Assembly (NCBI RefSeq): GCF_000317305.3
Contig: NC_023036.2
Coordinates: 2,418,001-2,482,000, forward strand
DNA: 64,000 nucleotides
DNA from: Mycolicibacterium neoaurum VKM Ac-1815D
Lineage (GTDB): Bacteria > Actinomycetota > Actinomycetes > Mycobacteriales > Mycobacteriaceae
Reading direction: 5' to 3'
In this document: positions 16,938-25,922 of the stretch, piece after piece
How positions within the stretch are numbered: the stretch's first letter is position 1
Layout of the letters: each line of letters begins with the position of its first letter
Program-made: the position numbers and the translations under genes
The notes under the pieces: model-generated
Database searches by the model: none
The model's input: the letters and a program-made list of their open reading frames with translations, nothing else
Told to the model about the DNA's origin: nothing

Positions 16938-17912
16938 GTGTCCTCGCCTGTTTCGAAGCCGTCCCGGGAACAACGACGACCGGTGTTGTGGGCGATCAGT
17001 GACCTGCATACCGGGCACACCGGCAACAAGCCGGTGACCGAGTCTCTGTATCCGTCCAGTCCCGATGACTGGCTGATCGTCGCCGGGGACGTCGGTGAAC
17101 GCACCGACGAGATTCGCTGGGCGCTGGACCTGCTGCGTAAGCGGTTCGCCAAGGTCATCTGGGTGCCGGGTAACCACGAACTGTGGACCACCACCCGCGA
17201 CCCCATGCAGATCTTCGGTCGCGCCCGCTACGACTACCTCGTCGACATGTGCGACCAGATGGGGATCGTCACGCCCGAGCATCCGTTCCCGGTGTGGAAT
17301 GAGCAGGGCGGCCCGGCCACGATCGTGCCGATGTTCCTGCTCTACGACTATTCGTTCCTGCCCGAGGGCACTGGCACCAAGGCCGAGGGGCTCGCGCTGG
17401 CCAAGGAGCGCAATATCGTCGGCACCGACGAGTACCTGCTCTCGGCCGAGCCCTACGCCACGCGCGATGCGTGGTGCCGCGACCGGGTGGCCTACACCCG
17501 CAAGCGATTGGAGGAGCTCGACTGGATGACGCCGACCGTGCTGGTGAACCACTTCCCGATGGTGCGCGAGCCGTGCGATGCGCTGTTCTACCCCGAGTTC
17601 GCGCTGTGGTGTGGGACCACCGCAACCCGGGATTGGCACACCCGTTACAACGCCATCTGTTCGGTGTACGGCCATCTGCACATCCCGCGCACCACCTGGT
17701 ATGACGACGTGCGATTCGAAGAGGTGTCGGTCGGATATCCCCGAGAATGGCGCCGCCGCAAGCCATATCGCTGGCTGCGTCAGATCCTGCCGGACCCCAA
17801 GTATCCGCCCGGCTACCTCAACGACTTCGGCGGCCATTTCGAGATCACCGACGAGATGCGGGAGAACGCACAGAAAATGCAGGACCGGATCGCCTCGCGC
17901 AGGAGCAAGTAG
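16938..17912 (+). CDS. Calcineurin-like metallophosphoesterase
   Basis: 324 residues from the GTG, the length I recall for Rv2795c. Metal-binding motifs are in order: WAISDLHTGH (D-x-H), VAGDVGER (GD), VPGNHELW (GNHE) and VYGHLHIPRT (GHxH). The phosphoesterase substrate is unknown. It is followed with no gap by pptT, the stop and next start being adjacent; this conserved pairing has prompted the idea that it affects phosphopantetheinyl metabolism. Confidence 0.92.
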   Translation: MSSPVSKPSREQRRPVLWAISDLHTGHTGNKPVTESLYPSSPDDWLIVAGDVGERTDEIRWALDLLRKRFAKVIWVPGNHELWTTTRDPMQIFGRARYDYLVDMCDQMGIVTPEHPFPVWNEQGGPATIVPMFLLYDYSFLPEGTGTKAEGLALAKERNIVGTDEYLLSAEPYATRDAWCRDRVAYTRKRLEELDWMTPTVLVNHFPMVREPCDALFYPEFALWCGTTATRDWHTRYNAICSVYGHLHIPRTTWYDDVRFEEVSVGYPREWRRRKPYRWLRQILPDPKYPPGYLNDFGGHFEITDEMRENAQKMQDRIASRRSK

Positions 17913-18569
17913 ATGCTGCTGCCCGCCGTCGTCCCCGAGATGGTCTCGACCGCCGAGATGTACCACGATCCGCCGGATCTGACACCGCTGCCCGAGGAGG
18001 CGCCCCTGGTGGCGCGGTCGGTTGCCAAGCGGCGCAACGAATTCGTCACCGTGCGTCACTGTGCGCGGATCGCGCTCGGCGAGATCGGCGTGCCGCCGGT
18101 GCCGATCCTCAAGGGTGACAAGGGTGAACCGTGCTGGCCCGACGGGGTGGTCGGCAGCCTCACCCATTGCGATGGCTTCCGCGGCGCCGTGGTGGGCAGG
18201 CAGGGGCAGGTGCGGTCGGTCGGCATCGATGCCGAGCCGCATGGAGAGCTGCCCAAGGGCGTGCTCGACGCCATCAGTCTTCCGGTCGAGCGCCACCAGA
18301 TCTCCGCGCTCCCCGCAGAGTTGCACTGGGATCGAATTTTGTTCTGCGCCAAGGAGGCCACCTATAAGGCGTGGTATCCGCTGACGCACCGATGGCTGGG
18401 ATTCGAGGACGCCCACATCACCTTCACCGTCGACGGCACCGGCACGGCCGGCACGTTCCGGTCGACCATCCTGATCGACCCCGCCGCCGAGCACGGCCCG
18501 CCGCTGAGCGCGCTGGACGGTCGGTGGTCGGTGGCCGGTGGGATCGCGCTGACGGCGATCACGCTGTGA
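17913..18569 (+). CDS. pptT: 4'-phosphopantetheinyl transferase PptT
   Basis: 218 residues, Sfp/EntD type. Motifs [11 protein letters not shown] (Mg2+ ligands) and [14 protein letters not shown] (KExxxK) are intact. The enzyme moves phosphopantetheine from CoA onto acyl-carrier domains of mycobacterial polyketide and non-ribosomal peptide synthases, including mycolate and siderophore assembly; the M. tuberculosis orthologue (Rv2794c) is essential. It sits between the metallophosphoesterase and truB genes, overlapping truB by GTGA. Confidence 0.95.
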   Translation: MLLPAVVPEMVSTAEMYHDPPDLTPLPEEAPLVARSVAKRRNEFVTVRHCARIALGEIGVPPVPILKGDKGEPCWPDGVVGSLTHCDGFRGAVVGRQGQVRSVGIDAEPHGELPKGVLDAISLPVERHQISALPAELHWDRILFCAKEATYKAWYPLTHRWLGFEDAHITFTVDGTGTAGTFRSTILIDPAAEHGPPLSALDGRWSVAGGIALTAITL

Positions 18570-19462
18570 GCAAGCCCGTTCCGGCTCCGGGCCTGGTGAT
18601 CGTCGACAAGCCCGCCGGAATGACCAGCCATGACGTCGTCGGGCGCTGCCGACGGCTGTTCGGCACCCGCAAGGTGGGCCACGCCGGCACGCTGGATCCG
18701 ATGGCCACCGGGGTGCTGGTCATCGGTATCGAGCGCGCCACCAAACTGCTCGGGCTGATCACCGGCACGGACAAGTCCTACGTTGCCACCATCCGCCTCG
18801 GGCAGACCACCTCCACCGAGGACGCCGAGGGCGAGGTGCTGCAGACGGTGCCCGCCGAGCATGTCACCGACGCGCAGATCGAGGAGGCGCTCGCGCGGCT
18901 GCGGGGTGATATCGCGCAGGTGCCGTCGGCGGTCAGCGCGATCAAGATCGCCGGCGAGCGGTCCTACAAACTCGCTCGTGAGGGCCGCGCCGTCGAGCTG
19001 CCCGCCCGACCCGTGCGCATCTCCCGATTCGAGATGACCGCCGTGCGCAGGGGCGGCGGGTTGACCGACGTCGACGTCGAGGTCGATTGTTCCTCGGGCA
19101 CCTACATCCGGGCGCTGGCGCGTGATGTGGGTGCGGGGCTGCAGGTGGGCGGGCATCTCACGGCGTTACGACGCACCGCGGTCGGGCGGTATGACCTGCA
19201 GCAGGCGCGGACGCTCGACGACCTCGCCGAGCAGGCCCGGCTGTCCTACAGCCTTGACCAGGCCTGCCTGCAGGGGTTCGCCCGGCGCGATCTCACCGAG
19301 AAGGAAGCGCTGGACACCGGCCACGGCCGCCCGCTGGACGTGGCGGGCATCGACGGGATCTATGCCGCCGTCGCGCCCGACGGCAGGGTGATCGCATTGC
19401 TGCAGGACGGACCGTCACGCACCACCCCGGTGGTGGTGCTGCGTCCGGCCACCTTGTCCTGA
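18566..19462 (+). CDS. truB: tRNA pseudouridine(55) synthase TruB
   Basis: 298 residues from a GTG overlapping the pptT stop. [14 protein letters not shown] carries the catalytic aspartate, and [17 protein letters not shown] is the family N-terminus. It converts U55 of the tRNA T-loop to pseudouridine. Length and position match Rv2793c. Confidence 0.96.
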   Translation: MSKPVPAPGLVIVDKPAGMTSHDVVGRCRRLFGTRKVGHAGTLDPMATGVLVIGIERATKLLGLITGTDKSYVATIRLGQTTSTEDAEGEVLQTVPAEHVTDAQIEEALARLRGDIAQVPSAVSAIKIAGERSYKLAREGRAVELPARPVRISRFEMTAVRRGGGLTDVDVEVDCSSGTYIRALARDVGAGLQVGGHLTALRRTAVGRYDLQQARTLDDLAEQARLSYSLDQACLQGFARRDLTEKEALDTGHGRPLDVAGIDGIYAAVAPDGRVIALLQDGPSRTTPVVVLRPATLS

Positions 19463-19639
19463 GCCTGTCGGCACCTCCCGGGCATCGGCGCTGCGCGCGA
19501 GTGGCACTGGTCACCCCGGGCAGCGGTGTGTGAAACGAGTGGGCCGTTTATCAGGTTTTCCCTAACCAGGGGCCGTTTTTATTAGCCAAATCCCAGGTTT
19601 CCTGTGAACTTTCTGCGTCGGCCGGGCGTTGAAGAAGGT

Positions 19640-20254
19640 ATGAGCGAGCACGCACCGGTTTGCGACCATCCGCTGTTCACCTATCAGCCCGCGTGGGCCC
19701 ACGGTGAGCGGGGAGCCCGCGTCGGCCATGTGACCCACACCGTCGATCTGCCGATCGCTCCGACGGCGCTGTGGTCGGTGTTGTCGGACCCGCGCACCTG
19801 GTCGGACTGGCTGACCGTTCATCAGCGCTGGATCGGCCAGCCGCGGACCGGCTTCGTCCCCGGCGCCCGGATGACCGCCGAGACGCTGATGCTCGGCGTG
19901 TCCGGGACCGTGGAGTGGACGGTCGAATCCGCGATCGCGCCGGGCACCCTGGTGCTCATCGGTGTCGGTGAGGCCGGCCTGCGCGCCCGGTTCACCGTCC
20001 TGGTCAACTCCGCCGAGGGCGGCTCACAACTCACCGTCACCAGCGAGGTCACCGGTGAACTGCTGACGGCTCCGCTGATCTCGGCCATCGAGCGCGACGG
20101 GGCCGAACAGCTCGAGATGAGCGTGCAGAAGCTGCTGGCGTGTGCCTGTGCGCAGGCGGCCCCCAAACCCCGGGCGTTGCGCCTGGTGCATTCGGCCACC
20201 GATGTCGTGCCGGTCGAGAGCAGTGCCGTCCCGCCGCTGCGGGCGGTGCGCTAG
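19640..20254 (+). CDS. SRPBCC (START-like) family protein
   Basis: 204 residues from ATG 19640, preceded by GAAGAAGG. The pattern HTVDLPIAPTALWSVLSDPRTWSDWLTVHQ and the following beta-rich segment fit a polyketide-cyclase/SRPBCC ligand-binding fold. The ligand and role are unknown. It replaces the Rv2789c-Rv2792c genes that follow truB in M. tuberculosis. Its TAG stop shares a CTAG with the stop of the convergent sirR gene. Confidence 0.82.
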   Translation: MSEHAPVCDHPLFTYQPAWAHGERGARVGHVTHTVDLPIAPTALWSVLSDPRTWSDWLTVHQRWIGQPRTGFVPGARMTAETLMLGVSGTVEWTVESAIAPGTLVLIGVGEAGLRARFTVLVNSAEGGSQLTVTSEVTGELLTAPLISAIERDGAEQLEMSVQKLLACACAQAAPKPRALRLVHSATDVVPVESSAVPPLRAVR

Positions 20255-20949
20255 ACCACCCAGATCGCTTCTGCTGCAGGGCTTCCCAGGTCGACGGTGA
20301 CGGGCGTCCCGGTGTCGTTCGACGGTGCCTGCACGGCGACGGAGATCATCCCGGCGAAGTCTCGGCGCGCCACCACCTGCAGTCGGGAATCCAGCGTGAT
20401 GCCCACACTGTCGAAATAGCGCAGCATCTCCGGATCGGCATCCGAGATCCGGGCCACGGTGCCGTCTTCGCCGTCCACGCATACCGACAGCTGCCTGGCC
20501 GGTGGTGTCGGGACCCGCCCGTCCGGTGCCGGTATCGGATCGCCGTGCGGGTCGCGGGTGGGGAAACCCAGTTTGGCGTCGATGCGGTCGAGCATGCGGT
20601 CCGATACCGCGTGCTCCAGGATCTCGGCCTCGTCGTGCACCTCGTCCCACCCGTAGCCCAGCTCGCGCACCAGGAAGGTCTCCATCAGCCGGTGCCTGCG
20701 GACCATCGCCAGTGCGGCCTTGCGGCCCGCGTCGGTCAGCGTCACCGCGCCGTACTTGGCGTGGTCGACCAGCCCTTGATCGGCCAGCTTGCGGATGGAC
20801 TCCGACGCCGTGCTCGCCGACACCCCGATGCGTTCGGCCAGCAGTTTCGTGCTCACCTTGTCCGGTGACCATTCCTGGGCCGTCCAGATGACTTTGAGGT
20901 AATCCTGGGCAACCGTCGTCAGTTCCTGCGGGTCGCTGTTGGAGTCCAC
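20251..20949 (-). CDS. sirR: DtxR-family metal-dependent transcriptional regulator SirR
   Basis: 232 residues from GTG 20949, chosen because a TAAACT -10 lies 8 bp upstream; GTG 20955 is an alternative. The N-terminal winged helix-turn-helix (LLAERIGVSASTASESIRKL) is followed by the metal-binding and dimerisation domain (HRLMETFLVRELGYGWDEVH) and a C-terminal FeoA/SH3-like domain. DtxR proteins repress metal uptake genes when loaded with Mn2+ or Fe2+. A palindrome over its own promoter suggests autoregulation. It corresponds in position to Rv2788. Confidence 0.92.
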   Translation of the reverse strand: MDSNSDPQELTTVAQDYLKVIWTAQEWSPDKVSTKLLAERIGVSASTASESIRKLADQGLVDHAKYGAVTLTDAGRKAALAMVRRHRLMETFLVRELGYGWDEVHDEAEILEHAVSDRMLDRIDAKLGFPTRDPHGDPIPAPDGRVPTPPARQLSVCVDGEDGTVARISDADPEMLRYFDSVGITLDSRLQVVARRDFAGMISVAVQAPSNDTGTPVTVDLGSPAAEAIWVV

Positions 20950-20957
20950 GGTCACTG

Positions 20958-20977
20958 AGTTTAGGCAATCGTTGCCT
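20958..20977 (-). promoter_or_regulatory. sirR promoter with palindromic operator
   Basis: Minus-strand TAAACT (20963-20958) is the -10. Sharing its edge, AGGCAATCGTTGCCT (20963-20977) is a perfect palindrome with 6-bp arms and a 3-bp centre, resembling DtxR/MntR boxes (TTAGG...CCTAA). It sits where -10 to -35 binding would block transcription. Autoregulation is inferred. Confidence 0.55.
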
Positions 20978-21017
20978 GCTGCGGGTATCCCAGGCGGACG
21001 GCGGTGACACCGCGCCG

Positions 21018-21023
21018 TAGGCT
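21018..21023 (+). promoter_or_regulatory. -10 element of ribF (leaderless)
   Basis: TAGGCT ends 7 bp before the GTG at 21031. This supports that start rather than the ATG at 21004, which lies upstream of the -10. Confidence 0.5.
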
Positions 21024-21030
21024 TGCGGCT

Positions 21031-22008
21031 GTGCAGCGGTGGCGGGGCCGGGAAGACATTCCCACGGACTGGGGCCGATGTGTCCTGACGATCGGCGTGT
21101 TCGACGGTGTTCACCGTGGCCATGCCGAGTTGATCAATCGTGCCGTCAAGTCGGGGCGGTCGCGCGGGGTTCCCACCGTGCTGATGACCTTCGACCCGCA
21201 CCCCATGGAAGTCGTGTTTCCGGGCAGCCATCCGGCGCAGCTCACCACGCTGGCCCGCCGGGCCGAGCTCGTGGAGGAAACCGGTGTGGACGTCTTCCTG
21301 GTGATGCCGTTCACCGCGGATTTCATGAAGCTGACCCCCGAGCGCTACATCCACGAGCTCCTCGTCGAGAGCCTGCACGTGGTCGATGTCGTGGTGGGGG
21401 AGAACTTCACCTTCGGACGGAAGGCTGCAGGCAATGTGGACCTGCTGCGTAAGGCCGGCGAGCGTTTCGGATTCGCGGTCGAGGGGATGAGGCTGGTGTC
21501 CGAGGAATTCGCCCGCGACGAGTCGGTCACGTTCTCCTCGACCTATATCCGTTCCTGCGTGGACGCCGGCGACGTCGTTGCCGCAGCCGAGGCGCTGGGC
21601 CGTCCGCACCGCGTCGAGGGGGTCGTGGTCCGTGGTGACGGCCGCGGCCGGGGCCTGGGCTTCCCGACCGCCAATGTCGCACCACCCATGCATTCGGCCA
21701 TCCCGGCCGACGGCGTCTACGCGGCCTGGTTCACGGTGTTGGGACACGGGCCGGTGGTCGGCACGGTGACCCCCGGCGAGCGCTATCAGGCGGCGGTGTC
21801 GGTGGGCACCAACCCGACCTTCTCCGGGCGCACCCGCACCGTGGAGGCCTTCGTCCTCGACGCCGAAGCGGATCTCTACGGCCAGCATGTGGCAGTCGAT
21901 TTCATCGCCCGCATCCGCGGCCAGGAGAAGTTCGACTCGGTCGAGGATCTGGTGCTCCAGATGGGTGCCGATACCGAGCGGGCGCGCTCGATTCTCGCTG
22001 CAGGCTGA
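21031..22008 (+). CDS. ribF: Bifunctional riboflavin kinase/FAD synthetase RibF
   Basis: 325 residues. The N-terminal FMN adenylyltransferase domain has TIGVFDGVHRGHAELI (HxGH); the C-terminal riboflavin kinase domain has GRGLGFPTANV (PTAN motif) from about residue 200. It makes FMN and then FAD from riboflavin and ATP. It lies between divergent sirR and rpsO, as in Rv2786c. Confidence 0.95.
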   Translation: MQRWRGREDIPTDWGRCVLTIGVFDGVHRGHAELINRAVKSGRSRGVPTVLMTFDPHPMEVVFPGSHPAQLTTLARRAELVEETGVDVFLVMPFTADFMKLTPERYIHELLVESLHVVDVVVGENFTFGRKAAGNVDLLRKAGERFGFAVEGMRLVSEEFARDESVTFSSTYIRSCVDAGDVVAAAEALGRPHRVEGVVVRGDGRGRGLGFPTANVAPPMHSAIPADGVYAAWFTVLGHGPVVGTVTPGERYQAAVSVGTNPTFSGRTRTVEAFVLDAEADLYGQHVAVDFIARIRGQEKFDSVEDLVLQMGADTERARSILAAG

Positions 22009-22013
22009 GGTCC

Positions 22014-22022
22014 TGTTAGTAT
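22014..22022 (+). promoter_or_regulatory. rpsO promoter (extended -10)
   Basis: TGTTAGTAT gives TGN followed by TAGTAT just after the ribF stop. The leader to the rpsO GTG would be about 77 nt, room for a structured untranslated region; in other bacteria S15 represses its own mRNA. Confidence 0.45.
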
Positions 22023-22105
22023 TTCGTCCCGACCCAGCGTGTGCTGCAGTTCGCGGCGGCCGCGCCCCAGATGTTCCTCGCGGACCTTTTTGATGGAGTT
22101 TTTTC

Positions 22106-22375
22106 GTGGCGCTCACTACCGAACAGAAGAAAGAAATCCTCGGCCAGTACGGTCTGCATGACACCGATACCGGTTCGCCGGAGGCCCAGGTCGCGATGCT
22201 GACCAAGCGGATCCAGGATTTGACCGAACACCTCAAGCAGCACAAGCACGATCACCACTCGCGGCGGGGGCTGCTGCTGCTGGTCGGTCGTCGGCGTCGG
22301 TTGCTCAAGTACGTCGCACAGGTCGACGTCGAGCGCTACCGCTCGCTGATCGAGCGCCTCGGCCTGCGCCGCTGA
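22106..22375 (+). CDS. rpsO: 30S ribosomal protein S15
   Basis: 89 residues, the standard length. It begins [20 protein letters not shown] with [14 protein letters not shown], and the C-terminal basic helix is [21 protein letters not shown]15 binds 16S rRNA early in small-subunit assembly. A GGAG ribosome-binding site sits 7 bp before the GTG. The next gene begins at or near its stop, so the lipoprotein gene may be co-translated. Confidence 0.97.
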   Translation: MALTTEQKKEILGQYGLHDTDTGSPEAQVAMLTKRIQDLTEHLKQHKHDHHSRRGLLLLVGRRRRLLKYVAQVDVERYRSLIERLGLRR

Positions 22376-22872
22376 CGCTCCGGACCGCGGCCCTGGCCGC
22401 GATCTGCACCCTCGGGTGCGTGTTGGGGGGACTCACCGGCTGCTCGTCGGCGGCCGCGGCGGCTCTACAGGTCGGCGACTGTCTGAAGGTCGTCGGCACC
22501 CCCGATCGCCCGGACGCCGTCAAGGCGATCTGTGGCAGCACGGATTCCACATTCAAGGTGGTGGCCACCGCCGCGTCCAGTGACGGTTGTCCCACCGATG
22601 TGGATTCCTACTACTCCACGCACAGCACGTTCAGCGACACCACCAGCACCGTCTGCATGGATGTGGATTGGGTTGTCGGACAGTGCATGAGCGTCGATCC
22701 CGACAACGGCCGCGATCCCGTCCGCGTCGACTGCGCCGACACCACGCAGCCGAACCGGCAGCGCGCCACCGAGATCCTGCACGGCGTGGCCAACGTCGAC
22801 CAGTGTCGCAGCGGCATGGGCTACGCCTATGACCAACGAGAGTTCACCGTGTGTGTCGATGACGTCACCTGA
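22372..22872 (+). CDS. lppU: LppU-like lipoprotein (start uncertain, probably CTG)
   Basis: Up to 166 residues. No ATG, GTG or TTG occurs in frame between the stop at about 22159 and GTG 22420. GTG 22420 would leave only seven residues before the lipobox cysteine (GLTGC), too few for export. The frame from CTG 22372, which overlaps the rpsO stop as CTGA, encodes a proper signal ([19 protein letters not shown]). The mature part ([19 protein letters not shown]...) has eight cysteines and resembles M. tuberculosis LppU (Rv2784c). Function is unknown. I give the CTG start; GTG 22420 is the conservative alternative. Confidence 0.7.
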   Translation: MTLRTAALAAICTLGCVLGGLTGCSSAAAAALQVGDCLKVVGTPDRPDAVKAICGSTDSTFKVVATAASSDGCPTDVDSYYSTHSTFSDTTSTVCMDVDWVVGQCMSVDPDNGRDPVRVDCADTTQPNRQRATEILHGVANVDQCRSGMGYAYDQREFTVCVDDVT

Positions 22873-22894
22873 AGGCGGTCATCACCCGCCGGTG

Positions 22895-23137
22895 TAACAT
22901 GAAGATGTTTTGGGCCACATGTGTTCATGAGCCGGCCCGAACAACAAGGTGCGGTTCGCGCAGTTCCGCGCGCACCGTCCCTGCGCGTCACAGCAGTGCC
23001 CGCCTGTTCGGGCGGTCTTCGGTAGTGGCTGCCGGGGTATTTCGAACCCCGGCCGCTTCGATCGACGGCCGTAGCCGATTTCAGGGGACCGCTGACGCGT
23101 GTACGCGCAAAACAGCTGAATACCCAGAAAGGCTGCA
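22895..23137 (+). promoter_or_regulatory. gpsI promoter and 5' leader
   Basis: TAACAT (22895-22900) is a possible -10 just after the lppU stop, giving a leader of about 230 nt before the gpsI ATG. The leader holds a minor GCCCG/CGGGC hairpin near 22999-23012 and a strong one at 23031-23053. PNPase mRNAs elsewhere carry leader hairpins used for autoregulation. No other gene is apparent in this stretch. Confidence 0.4.
23031..23053 (+). repeat. Leader hairpin upstream of gpsI
   Basis: GCCGGGGT and ACCCCGGC form a perfect 8-bp stem around the 7-nt loop ATTTCGA, about 85 nt before the gpsI start. No U-run follows, so it is more likely an RNA processing or regulatory structure than a terminator. 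Confidence 0.6.
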
Positions 23138-25393
23138 ATGTCTGCAGTTGAAACCGACGAGGGTGTGTTCGAGTCCACCGCCGTCATCGACAACGGGAGC
23201 TTCGGCACCCGCACCATTCGCTTCGAGACCGGCCGCTTGGCCCGCCAGGCCGCCGGCTCCGTCGTCGCCTACCTCGATGAAGAGACGATGCTGCTGAGCG
23301 CCACCACCGCCAGCAAGTCGCCGAAGGATCATTTCGACTTCTTCCCGCTGACCATCGACGTCGAGGAGCGGATGTACGCCGCGGGCCGGATCCCCGGCTC
23401 GTTCTTCCGTCGTGAGGGACGTCCCTCCACCGACGCGATCCTGACCTGCCGTCTGATCGACCGGCCGCTGCGCCCGACCTTCGTCTCCGGTCTGCGCAAC
23501 GAGATCCAGGTCGTGGTGACGGTGCTGAGCCTGGATCCCAAGGATCTGTACGACGTGCTGGCGATCAACGCCGCATCGGCATCCACCCAGATCTCCGGCC
23601 TGCCGTTCTCCGGCCCGGTCGGCGGCGTACGCGTCGCCCTGATCTCCACTCCTGAAAACAAGGCTGGCCAGTGGGTTGCGTTCCCGACCGTCGAGCAGCT
23701 CGAAGACGCCGTCTTCGACATGGTGGTTGCCGGGCGTAAGGCCGGTGACGACGTCGCCATCATGATGGTCGAGGCCGAGGCCACCGAGAAGGTCATCGAA
23801 CTGATCGCCGGCGGCGCCGGTGCCCCCACCGAGGCCGTCGTGGCCGAGGGCCTGGAGGCCGCCAAGCCGTTCATCTCGGCGCTGTGCACCGCGCAGGAGG
23901 AACTGCACGCCGCCGCGGGTAAGGCGACCGTGGAGTACCCGCTGTTCCCGGATTACCAGGCAGATGTGTACGAGCAGGTCGCCGCGGTGGCCACCGAGGC
24001 GCTCTCGCAGGCGCTCACCATCGCGGGCAAGGCCGAGCGCGATGACCGCACCGACGAGATCAAGGGCGAGGTGCTCGAGCGCCTGGCCGGTCAGTTCGAG
24101 GGCCGCGAGAAGGAGATCGGCGCCGCCTACCGGTCGCTGACCAAGAAGCTTGTGCGGCAACGCATCCTGACCGACCACTTCCGCATCGACGGTCGTGGCG
24201 TCACCGATATCCGGGCACTGTCGGCCGAGGTCGCGGTCATCCCGCGGGCGCACGGCAGCGCGTTGTTCGAGCGTGGCGAGACCCAGATCATGGGTGTCAC
24301 CACACTCGACATGGTCAAGATGGCCCAGCAGATCGACTCGCTCGGGCCCGAGACCTCCAAGCGTTATATGCATCACTACAACTTCCCGCCGTTCTCGACC
24401 GGCGAGACCGGCCGTGTGGGCTCGCCCAAGCGCCGTGAGATCGGCCACGGTGCGCTCGCCGAGCGTGCTCTGATGCCGGTGCTGCCGAGCGTCGAGGAGT
24501 TCCCGTACGCCATCCGCCAGGTGTCGGAGGCGTTGGGCTCCAACGGTTCCACCTCGATGGGCTCGGTGTGTGCCTCGACCCTGTCGCTGCTGAACGCCGG
24601 TGTGCCGCTCAAGGCGCCGGTCGCCGGTATCGCCATGGGTCTGGTCTCCGACGATGTCGATGGTGAGCGCAAGTTCGTCACCCTGACCGATATCCTCGGC
24701 GCCGAGGATGCGTTCGGCGACATGGACTTCAAGTGCGCGGGTACCAAGGACTTCGTCACGGCCCTGCAGTTGGACACCAAGCTCGACGGCATCCCGTCCA
24801 AGGTGTTGGCCGGTGCGCTGGCCCAGGCCAAGGACGCCCGGATCACCATCCTGGAGGTCATGGCCGAGGCCATCGACGAGCCCGACGAGATGAGCCCGTA
24901 CGCGCCGCGCATCACCACCATCAAGGTCCCGGTGGACAAGATCGGTGAGGTCATCGGGCCCAAGGGCAAGATGATCAACTCGATCACCGAGGAGACCGGC
25001 GCGTCGATCTCCATCGAGGACGACGGCACCGTGTTCGTCGGTGCCAGCAATGGCGAGGCCGCGCAGGCCGCGATCGACAAGATCAATGCCATCGCCAATC
25101 CGCAGCTGCCCAAGGTGGGTGAGCGGTTCCTGGGAACGGTGGTCAAGACCACCGACTTCGGAGCGTTCGTCTCGCTGTTGCCGGGTCGTGACGGTCTGGT
25201 GCACATCAGCAAGCTGGGCCGCGGCAAGCGCATCGCCAAGGTTGAGGATGTCGCCAAGGTCGGTGACAAGATGCGTGTCGAGATCGCCGATATCGACAAC
25301 CGCGGGAAGATCTCGCTGGTGCTGGTCGACGAGGAGAGCTCGACGAGCGCCCCGGAGACCGAGGCGGCCGAGCCCGCCGGCGCGGAAGCGTAG
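23138..25393 (+). CDS. gpsI: Polyribonucleotide nucleotidyltransferase (PNPase/GpsI)
   Basis: 751 residues. Two RNase PH domains flank a helical linker, followed by a KH domain ([20 protein letters not shown], with GPKG) and a C-terminal S1 domain ([20 protein letters not shown]). It is a phosphorolytic 3'-5' exoribonuclease and polymerase acting in mRNA decay. An AGAAAGG ribosome-binding site precedes the ATG, and a strong hairpin terminator follows the stop. It matches Rv2783c. Confidence 0.97.
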   Translation: MSAVETDEGVFESTAVIDNGSFGTRTIRFETGRLARQAAGSVVAYLDEETMLLSATTASKSPKDHFDFFPLTIDVEERMYAAGRIPGSFFRREGRPSTDAILTCRLIDRPLRPTFVSGLRNEIQVVVTVLSLDPKDLYDVLAINAASASTQISGLPFSGPVGGVRVALISTPENKAGQWVAFPTVEQLEDAVFDMVVAGRKAGDDVAIMMVEAEATEKVIELIAGGAGAPTEAVVAEGLEAAKPFISALCTAQEELHAAAGKATVEYPLFPDYQADVYEQVAAVATEALSQALTIAGKAERDDRTDEIKGEVLERLAGQFEGREKEIGAAYRSLTKKLVRQRILTDHFRIDGRGVTDIRALSAEVAVIPRAHGSALFERGETQIMGVTTLDMVKMAQQIDSLGPETSKRYMHHYNFPPFSTGETGRVGSPKRREIGHGALAERALMPVLPSVEEFPYAIRQVSEALGSNGSTSMGSVCASTLSLLNAGVPLKAPVAGIAMGLVSDDVDGERKFVTLTDILGAEDAFGDMDFKCAGTKDFVTALQLDTKLDGIPSKVLAGALAQAKDARITILEVMAEAIDEPDEMSPYAPRITTIKVPVDKIGEVIGPKGKMINSITEETGASISIEDDGTVFVGASNGEAAQAAIDKINAIANPQLPKVGERFLGTVVKTTDFGAFVSLLPGRDGLVHISKLGRGKRIAKVEDVAKVGDKMRVEIADIDNRGKISLVLVDEESSTSAPETEAAEPAGAEA

Positions 25394-25413
25394 CTCGACA
25401 GCGTCATTTCGAC

Positions 25414-25452
25414 GGACATGCCCCGGTGCCCACACGGCACCGGGGCATGTCC
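25414..25452 (+). terminator. Terminator-like hairpin after gpsI
   Basis: A perfect 17-bp stem (GGACATGCCCCGGTGCC and its complement) around the loop CACAC begins 20 bp after the gpsI stop. There is no long T-run, usual for mycobacterial intrinsic-type terminators. Confidence 0.75.
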
Positions 25453-25590
25453 CGTTTCTGGCGAAAGAATGTGACCAGCAAGCGCTTTCCGTGTGCTGAC
25501 GACGCGCCATCCCCACCTGCAGGGCGGTGGGTACCAGGAGGCCAGGCGGCGGAAAACGGTACCGGCGGCCATCTTTCGGGAAAGAAGGTG

Positions 25591-25831
25591 GTGGGTAAGA
25601 TTGTCGAGGTGCACGGCCTTGCCCCCGGGACGGACGCCATTTCGCCCGCCCGATTCCCGGACTGGACGACCGTCGGCCAGTACGCCGACTTCGCCGCCGA
25701 GGTCCATCGCGCTGGCCGACTCGGCGCTGCAGGCGATCGGATGCGTCGGCATGCGGGCCTGCGGCACCAACAACTGTCGGGACATGGCCTACCTCAGCGG
25801 GGTGCCCTGCGCCGGAGTGATGCCGCTGTGA
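25591..25831 (+). pseudogene. Frameshifted remnant of an unidentified gene
   Basis: In the 470-bp gap between the gpsI terminator and pepR, two frames read as coding in turn. KKVVGKIVEVHGLAPGTDAI...QYADFAAEV is in one frame up to about 25707; the next frame then continues IALADSALQAIGCVGMRACG and ends with four further cysteine-containing residues groups at a TGA (25829-25831). A shift of one base near 25707 would join them. I do not recognise the family; the CxxxxCxxxxC spacing is the clearest feature. Either this is a decayed gene end or a base is wrong in the assembly. The stretch on either side shows nothing else. Confidence 0.35.
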
Positions 25832-25922
25832 GCGACCGGTAGCCTGCCCCGGCTACAGGTGGGCCGCGTGTCGGTGCCCGACGGGCATACGGCAACATGG
25901 GTCGCCGCAGAGAGGAGCGCCG

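Noticed and set aside
19463..19639. GGGCCGTTT repeats between truB and the SRPBCC gene considered as a terminator or riboswitch
   Set aside because: No stable stem with complementary arms of useful length could be drawn; only a T-run and a ribosome-binding site are visible.
20956..22245. N-terminal extension of the sirR frame through ribF
   Set aside because: Antisense to ribF and rpsO; the DtxR fold begins at residue about 10 of the short form and a promoter precedes it.
25414..25452. Hairpin considered as the start of a small transcribed gene at 25418
   Set aside because: The ATG there lies inside the terminator stem and the frame has no family features.
23081..25516. Very long open frame antisense to gpsI (about 811 codons)
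   Set aside because: It has low-complexity Arg/Gly/His/Leu composition typical of antisense frames in GC-rich genes, and gpsI on the other strand is complete.
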